From contig NZ_SMKN01000002.1 of assembly GCF_004348675.1 (NCBI RefSeq), forward strand, positions 44,623-108,622: a stretch of DNA of 64,000 nt. Direction: 5' to 3'. Position 1 is the stretch's first letter. Each line of letters begins with the position of its first letter. The position numbers and the translations under genes are program-made. Positions 25,659 through 33,653 of the stretch are shown here, in pieces. The DNA is from Micromonospora sp. KC606. Lineage in GTDB: Bacteria > Actinomycetota > Actinomycetes > Mycobacteriales > Micromonosporaceae. The notes under the pieces were generated by a model. That model was not told where the DNA came from. It ran no database searches and saw nothing but the letters and a program-made list of their open reading frames with translations.

Positions 25659-26345
25659 ATGATCAAGATTGGTGACATGCTCCTGGAGGAGCTCGGGAGG
25701 GATCTCCCCGGCGAGATCGCCGACCCAGTCGCTGCCCTGCGTGGCCGCGCGGGCCAGGTGCTCGAGGTCATGACGCCGCGGCGAACCTTCACCGATGGCA
25801 GCCGCGGCTACCACGCGATCGCGCAGACGACGATCGAGGTCGTCGTCGGCAAGGACCCCTACGACGCAAGCGCGCCGCGAGAGCGGTTCGAGTTCCCGGA
25901 AGCACCCTGCCACATCCAGCTCCACGACCCGGTGCTCACGCTCAACGGCGCCCTTCGGCTCGACCTCGAGATCAAGCAGTACCGGACCGAGGCGACCAGC
26001 CGTGTGCTGTTCCCCGGGGAGAAGGTGGCCCTCGGCATCGGCCGGTCGTTCGACGTCAGCCTGCCGCCGTCGCTCGGCCGCCTGGAGATTCCGCTGGGGA
26101 CCGACTTCGCCGCCGGCGACACGGTGCGTAGCCACCAGATGATTTACCTCGCCGTCGAGACGCCGATCGGCACGCTGCACAACCCGGACGCGGCGCACAT
26201 GTTCGCGACCATCAACAAGGTCCCGCCGGTCGGCTTCAGCTACCTGCAGGAGGGCCTCGTGCCGATGGCGAACGCCAACAAGGAGGTCGTCGCGATCAAG
26301 GTGTTCACCGAGACCGCTCTGCACTCGGTGATCACGGCCGACTGA
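25659..26345 (+). CDS. Unrecognised protein, 228 residues
   Basis: A soluble protein starting MIKIGDMLLEELGRDL, with AAAGG upstream of ATG 25659. It has an N-terminal acidic helix, then strand-rich sequence: ITYHAI-like repeats, FPEAPCHIQLHDPVLTLNGALRLDLEIKQYRTEATS, and SRVLFPGEKVALGIG. It has no signal peptide, membrane span or obvious catalytic motif. The composition suggests a beta-sandwich, perhaps a structural or binding protein. It stands alone: a divergent regulatory region in front and a strong terminator behind. That points to high, separately controlled expression. I do not recognise the family and give no function. Confidence 0.75.
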   Translation: MIKIGDMLLEELGRDLPGEIADPVAALRGRAGQVLEVMTPRRTFTDGSRGYHAIAQTTIEVVVGKDPYDASAPRERFEFPEAPCHIQLHDPVLTLNGALRLDLEIKQYRTEATSRVLFPGEKVALGIGRSFDVSLPPSLGRLEIPLGTDFAAGDTVRSHQMIYLAVETPIGTLHNPDAAHMFATINKVPPVGFSYLQEGLVPMANANKEVVAIKVFTETALHSVITAD

Positions 26346-26375
26346 CCCGACACCGGGCCGAGGTTCGCCCGGCGC

Positions 26376-26410
26376 TGCCGTCGCAGCTCGCTCCTTGAGC
26401 TGCGACGGCA
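26376..26410 (+). terminator. Strong hairpin terminator
   Basis: A 14-bp perfect stem, TGCCGTCGCAGCTC with GAGCTGCGACGGCA, and a 7-nt loop. It begins 30 bp after the stop of the 25659 gene. There is no long T-run, which is usual in this group. It isolates this gene from the DUF3224 gene. Confidence 0.85.
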
Positions 26411-26493
26411 GGTTCGTCGCCACTCGTCGGTTCGCTCAACATGTCGACCGTCGTCAAAGCAAGGCGAGAAGGACAGGAGAGCTGGTAGCTCGA

Positions 26494-27339
26494 ATGCGTT
26501 ACAAACTTACTAGTCGTCTCATGACTCTACCGTGCCTACTTGCTCTTCTTCCATTTTCCTCCCTCATGACGGCGTCTGAATCCGCCGCAGCCAGCGCACC
26601 GGCCCGTTTGACCGCCACGCCGAGCGCCGACAAGATCCGCCGAGCGGAAGCTAACGTGTCGAGCGGGCGACGCGCGCTGCAGTTGCGGTTCGCTGGGGTC
26701 GCCGGCCTCGCCCCGGCCACAGCGCCGACATCGAGCGCCATGTCGGAAGGCACGCCCAGGCCGCCTGTCACGCCGGGGCCGCCTGTCACGCCGGGGCCGC
26801 CGGGCACGCCAAGGCCGCCTGTCACACCTGGGCCGCCCGTCACGCCAGGGCCGCCCGGCAAGCCCAAGCCGTCTGTCACACCCAGCCCGTCCGGACCGTC
26901 CACCTTTGCGAGCGGCACCGTGCGGCCGGTTTACGTGGACTTCTACGAAGTCGCCAACACGCCAACCGGCCACTCGATCTGGCGGATGGCCTACGGCATC
27001 GAGTACTCGGGCGGGCTCGCCGGAAAGACTCAGGACACCGAGTTCCAGATCTTGGACCCCGGCGGCTACGGCAGCATCGACAGCGCCGGCGCCTTTGTCG
27101 GCCGCCTCGACGGATTCGAGGGCGGCTTCATGTTCGAGTCGGAAGGCGTGCAGAACGCCGACGGGTCGTTCGTGATGAACTTCGACATCGTGCCAGGTAC
27201 AGGCCATGGTGGACTTACGGGTTTGGCCGGCCGCGGGCAAGTGGTCGCTACCCGTGAACACTGCCGGCCGGAAGACACGCCTGACACGTGTGAAACGCTG
27301 GTGTCGTATACCCTTGCGTACAGTCTTCCGAGGGCGTAA
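26494..27339 (+). CDS. Secreted DUF3224-like protein with proline-rich repeat linker
   Basis: A 281-residue product. From ATG 26494 it has a typical signal peptide (MRYKLTSRLMTLPCLLALL, small residues after ~30). A Ser/Ala-rich stretch follows, then seven 6-residue repeats of the PPVTPG/PPGTPR type. The C-terminal ~140 residues resemble DUF3224: a YGIEYSGGLAGKT region, SAGAFVGRLDGFEGGFMFESEGV, and VPGTGHGGLTGLAGRG. DUF3224 proteins are small beta-barrels of unknown role, usually without a linker. The linker may span the cell wall or hold the domain away from the membrane. In-frame codons upstream (from 26395) lack a good ribosome site. Confidence 0.78.
   Translation: MRYKLTSRLMTLPCLLALLPFSSLMTASESAAASAPARLTATPSADKIRRAEANVSSGRRALQLRFAGVAGLAPATAPTSSAMSEGTPRPPVTPGPPVTPGPPGTPRPPVTPGPPVTPGPPGKPKPSVTPSPSGPSTFASGTVRPVYVDFYEVANTPTGHSIWRMAYGIEYSGGLAGKTQDTEFQILDPGGYGSIDSAGAFVGRLDGFEGGFMFESEGVQNADGSFVMNFDIVPGTGHGGLTGLAGRGQVVATREHCRPEDTPDTCETLVSYTLAYSLPRA
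26761..26886 (+). repeat. Seven tandem 18-bp repeats coding the proline linker
   Basis: Seven 18-bp units with base pattern CCGCCTGTCACGCCGGGG, diverged mainly at third positions and every third unit (VTPG, VTPG, GTPR, VTPG, VTPG, GKPK, VTPS after the two prolines). The three-unit super-period indicates duplication of a 54-bp block. The repeat keeps the reading frame. It is a likely site of length variation between strains. Confidence 0.9.
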
Positions 27340-27374
27340 GAATTAGCACGCATCTACCTGAAAGGACAGACAGC

Positions 27375-27740
27375 GTGCCGAACCTCAAGAATGTTAACGC
27401 GGTTTTGCCGGTCTCGGACCATGCCGCTGCAGTTGCCTGGTACAAGCAGTGGATTGGGCGCGACCCCGACGTCGAGCCGGCGGAGGGCGTCGCGGAGTGG
27501 CAGATCGCCGACAACGCATGGATTCAGGTCGCCCACGACCCGGAGACTGCGGGCAAGACCAGCATCGTCATCGGGGTCGAGGACATCGATTCCCACGTCG
27601 CCAGTCTCGAAAGAGGGGGCGTGACCTGCGGCGAAATCCAGGACTACGACTTCATCAAGCTGTCGGAGGTCTTGGACCCAGGTGGCAACAAGATTAACTT
27701 TGTGTGGGAAAACCCGAAGTACGAGCCTCCGATGGAGTAG
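27375..27740 (+). CDS. VOC-superfamily (glyoxalase/bleomycin resistance-like) protein
   Basis: A 121-residue protein with the paired beta-alpha-beta-beta-beta fold. The first module begins NVNAVLPVSDHAAAVAWYKQWIGRDPD; the second carries IGVEDIDSHVASLERGGV and LDPGGNKINFVWE. The terminal Glu is in the place of a metal ligand (FVWE). The family includes resistance proteins that bind the drug, extradiol dioxygenases and isomerases. Because it is small and lies inside a biosynthetic locus, a role as self-resistance or a tailoring binding protein is possible. GTG 27375 follows AAAGGACAG. Confidence 0.85.
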   Translation: MPNLKNVNAVLPVSDHAAAVAWYKQWIGRDPDVEPAEGVAEWQIADNAWIQVAHDPETAGKTSIVIGVEDIDSHVASLERGGVTCGEIQDYDFIKLSEVLDPGGNKINFVWENPKYEPPME

Positions 27741-28566
27741 ATCGACAGCCTAGGGCCGAGAGGTTCTATGCTGCGGATAGGCCGTCGGTTCGCCGAGTTC
27801 GGCCGGGTCCGGAACCGGCCGGCTGGGCGGGCCGGGGTGCCCGGACCTGGTCGAGCGTCTGGATCACAACGGCGGGGGAATCTGCGGCCTGACCGGTGGT
27901 GGTGACCGTGGCAGGGGATCGGCCGCGGCTGGCGGCCAGGGTGTGGACCTCGGGTGGCCAGCCCGCTGCTGGCCCGGCCGTTGCCCTCGAGACCCGCGCT
28001 TCGGCAATCGCAGTCCCTTCTGGCCGCATCGGTGCCGTACTGACGCCGACGCGCGATGGTGACGTAAAGCCCCGGATGCTCCAGCCGTCGGCGAGTTTCG
28101 CCAGCGCGATGTCCTTGCCGCCACCCTAGCTTGCCCACGTGCCACCGGCCGCCCATCGGATGAACCCTGCTAGACGGTCAGCGCGGCCTGAGCGTCCCGG
28201 CAGGTCTCTCCACGGCGAGTCGGTGCCCACTCAGCAGGAGTCGGTGCCCACTCAGCAGATCGCGTATAACCTGCCGATCACCACGTCACTGGCAATTCCG
28301 AACGGGCTGGATCGGTAGCAACGGCGCCAGCACAGCTCATTCCTTGCTGCTCAGGTCACCATGTGCCCTCCCGGTTCAGCGACCGTCACGCATGATCGCC
28401 ACACAATGATCCGCGGGAAGACCTCGCGCCGTCGCCCAAGGGTCCCCTACGCGAGCAGCCGAGCGGAAGAACTGAGCCTCGGCTGCTCGCGCGTCGCCTA
28501 CGAGGGGAACGGCAGGCGATCGCTCCCGGCGGGTCTTTGAACTCACCCCCAATGGAAGGAACCGAC
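27741..28566. other. Gene-poor 826-bp interval with a 21-bp tandem repeat
   Basis: I see no reliable gene. The minus strand has a ~116-codon open stretch (28125-27766) with KDIALAKLADGWSIRGF near its start, but it lacks a good start and matches no family I know. It may be debris. At 28217-28258 a 21-bp unit (GAGTCGGTGCCC followed by ACTCAGCAG) occurs twice without change. The promoter for the methyltransferase gene at 28567 should lie at the right end. Confidence 0.45.
28217..28258. repeat. Exact tandem duplication of 21 bp
   Basis: Two identical 21-bp copies in a row, 28217-28237 and 28238-28258. The unit holds the near-palindrome GAGT...ACTC. It lies in non-coding DNA ~310 bp before the methyltransferase gene, so it could be an operator pair or replication slippage. 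Confidence 0.7.
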
Positions 28567-29298
28567 ATGGCAGCAGCCACCTATGGAGACGGCTACGCCG
28601 AACTCTTTGACACTGTCTACGGCGCGTTCGCGCCCGACTCAACGGTAACCACCCTTGCTGAACTGGCTGGGGACGGGCCGGTGCTTGAGCTGGGCGTCGG
28701 TACCGGCCGCGCCGCGATTCCACTTGCTGCCCGCGGTCTCAAGGTGACTGGTATCGACAGCTCGGCGGACATGCTCAGCGCGCTGGCCGCCAAGCCCGGC
28801 GGCGATGCTGTGCAAACCACAGTCAGCGATTTACCGAAGATTGCGGTGGATGGCCAGTACAAGCTCGTCGCGTGCGTCGACAACACTTTCCTGCTCTTGA
28901 CGACACAGGACGAGCAGGCACAGTGCATGCTGAACGCAGGCCAACTCCTGGCCGACGACGGTGTGCTAGTTCTTGAGACCTCCGTCGGTGCACCTGGCGA
29001 TTTCGGGGTGATGCCCGCGCACTTCGGTGAGAACGCCACTGTGCTGTGGGCCTACCAGGTGGACCCCCTGTCGCAGCAGTTCCATATCCGCGAGATCATC
29101 TTCGGCGAGAACCTGGTGCGTGTTATTCCTTTCGATGGCCGCGGGGTAACGGCTGCTGAACTCGACCTCATGGCACGGCTTGCCGGGCTGCGACTGCGCG
29201 AGCGGTGGTGCGACTGGGAACGCACGCCCGCCGAGCCCGACAGCAGGCTCGTCATTTCGGTCTACGAACGGTCGGCAGCCGACGCGAACGCGGCATAG
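28567..29298 (+). CDS. Class I SAM-dependent methyltransferase, possible sugar N-methyltransferase
   Basis: A 243-residue methyltransferase with motif I VLELGVGTGRAAIPLAARG near residue 40, followed by VTGIDSSADML and VDNTFLLLTTQDEQAQCMLNAGQLL. The N-terminal TYGDGYAELFDTVYG resembles the start of amino-sugar N-methyltransferases of the TylM1/DesVI group and many general methyltransferases. It ends 10 bp from the convergent aminotransferase gene. If the aminotransferase makes a 3- or 4-aminosugar, this enzyme may N-methylate it. An O- or C-substrate cannot be excluded. GGAAGGA precedes the ATG. Confidence 0.82.
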   Translation: MAAATYGDGYAELFDTVYGAFAPDSTVTTLAELAGDGPVLELGVGTGRAAIPLAARGLKVTGIDSSADMLSALAAKPGGDAVQTTVSDLPKIAVDGQYKLVACVDNTFLLLTTQDEQAQCMLNAGQLLADDGVLVLETSVGAPGDFGVMPAHFGENATVLWAYQVDPLSQQFHIREIIFGENLVRVIPFDGRGVTAAELDLMARLAGLRLRERWCDWERTPAEPDSRLVISVYERSAADANAA

Positions 29299-29308
29299 CC
29301 GGCTCATC

Positions 29309-30418
29309 TCACAGGCGGGCCAGGATCCTCAGCAGCTCGTCGATCACCCGAGCCTGGTCCGGCTCCGACAAGGTCGGGTACATCGGCAACGAGAAGATCT
29401 CGTCCGCCAGGCGCTCGGTGACCGGGAGCGACCCGACGCCCTGCCCCAGGTGCGCGAAGCCACTCATCGTGTGCACCGGCCACGGATAGCTGATGTTCAG
29501 CGTTATTCCTGCGCCCTTCATCTGCCGCATGATCTCCTCGCGAGCCGGGTGCCGCACGACATACAGGTAGTAGACGTGATCGTTGCCGGCCGCGACGGTC
29601 GGCAGACCGAGGTCTGATCCGGCGAACGCCGCGTCATAGGTTGCCGCGATCGCCCGCCGGGCCGAGATGTACTGCTCCAGACGTGAGAGCTTCCGGAGCA
29701 GGATCTCGGCCTGGACCTCGTCGAGGCGGCTGTTGAATCCAGGCGTCTCAACGACGTAGTAGCGGTCATCCATGCCGTAGTACCGCAATCGTCGCAGCGT
29801 GGCAGCGACCTGCTCGTCGTCGACGATCACCGCGCCGCCGTCGCCGTAGGCGCCGAGCACCTTCGTGGGATAGAACGAGAACGCGGCCGCGTCACCGAAC
29901 GACCCGACGATCTGACCCGACTGGCGAGCCCCATGCGCCTGGGCGCAGTCCTCGAGGACCGCGAGCCCAAAGTCCTGAGCGACCTGGTTTACCGCACGCA
30001 TGTCGACCGCCTGCCCGTACAGGTGTACCGGAAGGAGACAGCGGGTCCGCTCGGTCACGGCGCTCGCCAGTTTGCTGACGTCCATCAGTTGCGTCTCCGG
30101 CCGAACATCGACGAAGACGGGGGTTGCACCGACAGCGTCGATCGCGACGACCGTGGGTGCGGCAGTGTTCGAAACCGTGATCACCTCGTCGCCTGGCCCG
30201 ACGTCGAGTGCGCGCAGCGCCAACGCGAGTGCGTTCGTGCCGTTGTCGACACCAACGCAATGGCCTACGTCGTGCATGGCGGCGAACGCTGCCTCAAACG
30301 ACCGCACGCTCGTTCCGAGCACCAGTTGCCCCGACCTGAACACCTTGTCGACAGCCTCAAGCAGGTCTTCCCGTTCCGCCTCGTACTCGGCGAGGTAGCT
30401 CCAAACGTTGATGCCCAT
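29309..30418 (-). CDS. NDP-sugar aminotransferase, DegT/DnrJ/EryC1/StrS family
   Basis: A 369-residue PLP enzyme of fold type [14 protein letters not shown] binds the phosphate, [10 protein letters not shown] carries the Asp that pairs with the PLP nitrogen, and [16 protein letters not shown] holds the Schiff-base Lys near residue 190. The C-terminal [17 protein letters not shown] is typical of sugar aminotransferases. It should convert an NDP-ketodeoxysugar to the amino sugar using glutamate. With the 2,3-dehydratase and C-methyltransferase it matches the vancosamine-like route (EvaA, EvaB, EvaC). It marks the right end of the sugar set. Confidence 0.93.
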   Translation of the reverse strand: MGINVWSYLAEYEAEREDLLEAVDKVFRSGQLVLGTSVRSFEAAFAAMHDVGHCVGVDNGTNALALALRALDVGPGDEVITVSNTAAPTVVAIDAVGATPVFVDVRPETQLMDVSKLASAVTERTRCLLPVHLYGQAVDMRAVNQVAQDFGLAVLEDCAQAHGARQSGQIVGSFGDAAAFSFYPTKVLGAYGDGGAVIVDDEQVAATLRRLRYYGMDDRYYVVETPGFNSRLDEVQAEILLRKLSRLEQYISARRAIAATYDAAFAGSDLGLPTVAAGNDHVYYLYVVRHPAREEIMRQMKGAGITLNISYPWPVHTMSGFAHLGQGVGSLPVTERLADEIFSLPMYPTLSEPDQARVIDELLRILARL

Positions 30419-30641
30419 AACTGGTAAGGCTAGTGCCGCGACCGTCTACATTGGTAGGTCTGCCCCCGCGTTGGCAGCCACCGGTGGCCGCGGGCGGGCG
30501 TGTCGATCGACGAGCCGAACCTGTTTCGGCGGCCGGGCTGGTGCCGGTGTTTCGGCTGGGTCAGACGTCCGGGATTCCGGGCCACCGCCGGTGCGGTGAC
30601 CGGCTCCGGGGACGCAGCGCCGGCCGGCCCGATCGGTCCGG

Positions 30642-31094
30642 TTACCGCATGACCTGGAGCTTCGCCTTCAGCCCGATGCGCGGGCACTCGCCCAAGCCGG
30701 GCGCGACCCGGCTCAACAGCTCGCGCAGCGTCGCCCGTTCCGCTTCGGAGAGGTCGCCGAACAGTTCGTCCTCCACCTCGGCGAACGTGGTTTCCACGGT
30801 CTTGAGCGCACGGCGGCCGTGGGGGGTGATCTCGACGATGTGCCGGCGCCGGTCGGAGGGGTCACGCCGGCGGTAGGTCAACTCGGCGCGTTCCAGTTCG
30901 TTGAGGATCGCCACCAGCACACTCGGGTCGCACTCCAGGAGATCGACCAGCATCTGCTGGCACGCCGGCTCGGATTCCAGGTAGCTCAGCACCATCGCAT
31001 GCCGGGGGGTGAGCCCGTTCGCGCTCAGTGCGATGCGCAGCCGGGCGTCGGTGAGCGAGCCCCGCTTGGCCAGCAGCAGGCTCAGGCGGTTCAT
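30642..31094 (-). CDS. MarR-family transcriptional regulator
   Basis: A 150-residue winged-helix repressor. The DNA-binding part holds LTPRHAMVLSYLES and LLECDPSVLVAILNELERAELTYRRRDPSDRRRHIVEITPHGRRAL, where the DPSDRRRH wing is the MarR hallmark. I chose ATG 31094, preceded by GAGG; GTG 31130 would add 12 residues. It is divergent from the DoxX gene and probably controls it, sensing a phenolic or quinone ligand, as MarR proteins commonly do. That would fit an adjoining aromatic polyketide cluster. Confidence 0.9.
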   Translation of the reverse strand: MNRLSLLLAKRGSLTDARLRIALSANGLTPRHAMVLSYLESEPACQQMLVDLLECDPSVLVAILNELERAELTYRRRDPSDRRRHIVEITPHGRRALKTVETTFAEVEDELFGDLSEAERATLRELLSRVAPGLGECPRIGLKAKLQVMR

Positions 31095-31166
31095 CGGGTC
31101 GCCTCGGCCAGATCGTTCCATGTCAAGCACGGTAACAGGACGCGTATTGCGCGCCCAAGGAAGTTA

Positions 31167-31180
31167 TTGATATGGTTCAA
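31167..31180. promoter_or_regulatory. Candidate MarR operator
   Basis: TTGA-TATGGT-TCAA, a short inverted repeat in the 116-bp divergent space between marR and doxX. It lies 30 bp upstream of the DoxX start. MarR sites are often AT-rich palindromes placed like this. The arms are only 4 bp, so the call is weak. Confidence 0.35.
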
Positions 31181-31210
31181 CGATCGAGGTCGCCAGATAG
31201 TGGAGAAAGC

Positions 31211-31561
31211 ATGAATATTGCGTACATCATCGCCGCGGTCTTGCTGTCCGCCCTGCTCGTGTTCACCGCACGCAACAAGCTCGTCCGGCAGAAGGACGTC
31301 GTTGACGTCCTGGTCAGGGTCGGGGTTCCGGAGCGGATGTTCCCGGTGCTGGCGGCCCTGCAGCTGCTCGGTGTCGCCGGGCTGCTGATCGGAATCTTCT
31401 TCCGCCCGCTCGGCGTCGCCGCGGCCGCGGGCGTGGTGCTGTTCTTCCTCGGTGCGGTGATCTCTCACCTGCGCGCGAACGACGCCAAGGGCGCGCCCAT
31501 GCCCGCCGTGTTCACGGTGTTCTCGATCGTCGTGCTGGTCCTGGGTTTCGCCACTCTCTGA
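31211..31561 (+). CDS. DoxX-family membrane protein
   Basis: A 116-residue protein with four hydrophobic helices, starting MNIAYIIAAVLLSALLVFTARNKL. The DoxX-like segment KDVVDVLVRVGVPERMFPVLAALQLLGVAGLLIG is clear. GGAGAAAGC is ideally placed before ATG 31211. DoxX proteins are small redox-linked membrane proteins, often induced with quinone or thiol stress. Divergent from a MarR gene, it is probably a stress or self-protection unit rather than a biosynthetic enzyme. Confidence 0.88.
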   Translation: MNIAYIIAAVLLSALLVFTARNKLVRQKDVVDVLVRVGVPERMFPVLAALQLLGVAGLLIGIFFRPLGVAAAAGVVLFFLGAVISHLRANDAKGAPMPAVFTVFSIVVLVLGFATL

Positions 31562-31572
31562 CCTTGGGTGAT

Positions 31573-31604
31573 GCCCGCCGGACGGTGAGTGAACTCCGGC
31601 GGGC
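31573..31604. terminator. Hairpin between convergent genes (first)
   Basis: GCCCGCCGGA pairs perfectly with TCCGGCGGGC across a 12-nt loop, 11 bp after the DoxX stop. Confidence 0.75.
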
Positions 31605-31618
31605 GCCCCGGCGTGTGC

Positions 31619-31649
31619 AGCCCGGATCGCGGCGGGCACGATCCGGGCT
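31619..31649. terminator. Hairpin between convergent genes (second)
   Basis: AGCCCGGATC pairs perfectly with GATCCGGGCT across an 11-nt loop. With the preceding hairpin it makes a tandem terminator that insulates DoxX from the convergent response regulator gene. Confidence 0.75.
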
Positions 31650-31711
31650 GGCGGTCAGCAGCACACGCAACCATGGAGGTGGTCAGCTGACGAGCGACCG
31701 TGATTCTGTGA

Positions 31712-32488
31712 TCACCCGTGGCCGAGCCGGAAACCGACACCTCGTACCGTGATGATCCAACTGCTGGCTCCCAGCTTGTTCCTCAACGTCCCGACGTGCG
31801 TATCGACGGTCCGCCGGGACCAGGAGTCGCCCCAGATCTCCAGCATCAGGCGCCTCCGGGAGATGACCGTGCCCGGGTTGGATGCCAGCAGGTACAGCAG
31901 GTCGAACTCCTTGCGCGTCAAATCGATCGGCCGGCCGGCGAGGCGGACCTGCCGGGCGTTCAGATCGATTTCCAGCGGCCCCTGGCAGATGGTCCGGGCG
32001 ACTTGGGCGCGCGGGCGGATTCGGCGCCACACGGCGTCCATGCGGGCCAGCAACTCCCGGAACCCGTACGGTTTCACCAGATAGTCGTCGGCTCCGGCCT
32101 GGAGTCCCAGTACACGGTCAAGTTCCGCCCCCCGGGCTGTGACTGCGATGATCGGGGTGTCGCAGGCCGACCGGATTCCCCGGCACACCTCCAGGCCGTC
32201 CAGGTCGGGCAGTTCCAGGTCGAGCAGCACGATGTCGGCCTCCTCGTGCACCTGCAACGCCGCCACGCCCGTCTCGACGCTGACGACCTCGTGCCCGTGC
32301 CGGCGCAACCCGCGCGTAAGCGTCTCTGCCTCGGCCCGGTTGCTCTCCACCACCAGTACTTTCCGGTTGATGAGCTGGCCGGCTAGGCCCCGGAGGAATT
32401 GGGGCTGGTCCCCCTCCGCTGGAACCAGCGTCTCTCTGCCGCAGGTACATTGCTTGTCGAGTTCGAGAAGATCAGACGAATACGCCAT
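31712..32488 (-). CDS. JadR1-like atypical OmpR-family response regulator
   Basis: A 258-residue regulator. After a 42-residue extension comes a receiver (VLVVESNRAEAETL; VLLDLELPDLDG with Asp90; AVTARGAELDRVLGLQAGADDYLVKPYGFRELLARM) and an OmpR winged helix (LTRKEFDLLYLLASNPGTVISRRRLM, SWSRRTVDTHVGTLRNKLG, TVRGVGFRLG). The acidic pair that binds Mg2+ reads Glu48-Ser49, so part of the acidic pocket is changed. This matches what I know of JadR1/LndI-type activators of angucycline clusters, which respond to products instead of phosphorylation. GAGGGAG lies upstream of ATG 32488. It is the likely main activator of the aromatic cluster. Confidence 0.88.
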   Translation of the reverse strand: MAYSSDLLELDKQCTCGRETLVPAEGDQPQFLRGLAGQLINRKVLVVESNRAEAETLTRGLRRHGHEVVSVETGVAALQVHEEADIVLLDLELPDLDGLEVCRGIRSACDTPIIAVTARGAELDRVLGLQAGADDYLVKPYGFRELLARMDAVWRRIRPRAQVARTICQGPLEIDLNARQVRLAGRPIDLTRKEFDLLYLLASNPGTVISRRRLMLEIWGDSWSRRTVDTHVGTLRNKLGASSWIITVRGVGFRLGHG

Positions 32489-32924
32489 TTCTCCCTCAAC
32501 CAGTCATTTCAACCTTGTGGAAGTTGCTCCGACCGTACCGATCAATGCAGGAGTGTGTCAATCAAGTCCACCAATGAGCATCCTGCGCCCAGCGCAGTGA
32601 TTCGGGTGGAGTTCTAAACTCAAGCGATGCCCTGAACTGGTGTTCTATTGGCGCCCGGCAGGCTGGCATTGTGTCGGGATCAGGCATGCGTCCGAGAAGT
32701 GAAGGGGATTCGCATGTAATGTATCGGACAGGGCGGCTGGGCGCTTGCGATCGCGCGCAGACGTCAACCCGAGTGTTCCGGACAACAGGACGCGGTCAAG
32801 CGCCCAGGAACCGCTTCCCGGCGTCGGCGGTGGCGGCAGGCCGTATTGGTGAGGGACGCGCGGCCACGGCCGTACCCCTCGATCGGCGTGGGGCGGCGGG
32901 TGGCCGGGGGAGACGGTGAAAAAC
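32489..32924. other. 436-bp regulatory interval upstream of the JadR1-like gene
   Basis: No gene is convincing here. It must hold the promoter of the response regulator gene (minus) and the end of the convergent-side oxidoreductase gene. It is locally AT-richer than its surroundings (for example 32500-32720), as regulatory DNA often is. I see no long perfect palindrome. Confidence 0.45.
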
Positions 32925-33560
32925 TCAGTTGGCAACGTACGCTGGCCGTCGTCTCAGGTCGTCGCGGTTCACGGCGTCGAGCAGGGCTGTGGCCAGGTCG
33001 GCGTATGTCAGCGTGCGGCCCTTCGGCAGCGGCCGCGAGACGTCGAGCCGATAGTTGCCGGTCGCCGGCTTCTCCAACAGCCGCGGCGGTCGCAACGAGG
33101 TCCAGTCCGTGTCGCTGGCCGCCAGTAGCGCCTCCATCCGCCGCATGTCCTGGTACGTCGCCCCGAAGAAGCGCTCAAGGACGGGGACGACCACGTGGCG
33201 GTCGAAGAACGACTGGTCCTGCCGTGGGCCCACCGGGGAGGCGGAGATCACCACTATCCGCCTGATCGCCTGCCTGCCCATCGCGTACAGCAGGTTGGCC
33301 GTCCCTTCCGAATAGGTGACCGTGGGTTCTCGCGATGTGCCGATGCCGAGCGCGGAGATGACGGCGTCCACCCCGTAAAGACCCTCGACCACCCGCTCGC
33401 GGTCAAGAGCATCCACACTGACACTGCTGAGTTTCCGGTCCGGCGGTGTGGACTGCCGCGGCCGTCGCGCGAGTGCGATGACGTCGTACCCACGCGCCAG
33501 CGCCTGTTCGACCACCAACCGGCCGGTGCGGCCGTTTGCTCCCACTACGGCGATTCTCAT
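32925..33560 (-). CDS. Atypical SDR, NAD(P)H-binding oxidoreductase
   Basis: A 211-residue Rossmann protein beginning MRIAVVGANGRTGRLV, the NmrA/BVR-B-like atypical SDR motif (GxxGxxG). VIALARRPRQ supplies the NADP-phosphate pocket. DAVISALGIGTSREPTVTYSEGTANLLYAM and IVVISASPVGPR follow. The classical YxxxK is not clear. Angucycline clusters often carry such reductases for late tailoring (GilR/LanV neighbours), but the substrate here is open. I chose ATG 33560 (GGAG close upstream); a GTG at 33578 would add six residues. It is the third minus-strand gene after the FMN reductase pair. Confidence 0.82.
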   Translation of the reverse strand: MRIAVVGANGRTGRLVVEQALARGYDVIALARRPRQSTPPDRKLSSVSVDALDRERVVEGLYGVDAVISALGIGTSREPTVTYSEGTANLLYAMGRQAIRRIVVISASPVGPRQDQSFFDRHVVVPVLERFFGATYQDMRRMEALLAASDTDWTSLRPPRLLEKPATGNYRLDVSRPLPKGRTLTYADLATALLDAVNRDDLRRRPAYVAN

Positions 33561-33653
33561 GGCACTCCGATCTGGCACTGAAGCAAATCAATGGTCACCA
33601 CGCCTGGGCAAGCACTGCAGGGAAGCGGCGGGGCTCCGCCCGATGCAGGGGTG

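Noticed and set aside
26761..26886. CRISPR-like or intergenic repeat
   Set aside because: The units are contiguous, in frame, have no spacers and encode a proline linker.
27644..28156. Minus-strand gene of 170 codons, possibly transposase debris
   Set aside because: No transposase motif, no terminal inverted repeats, and it overlaps the well-supported VOC gene.
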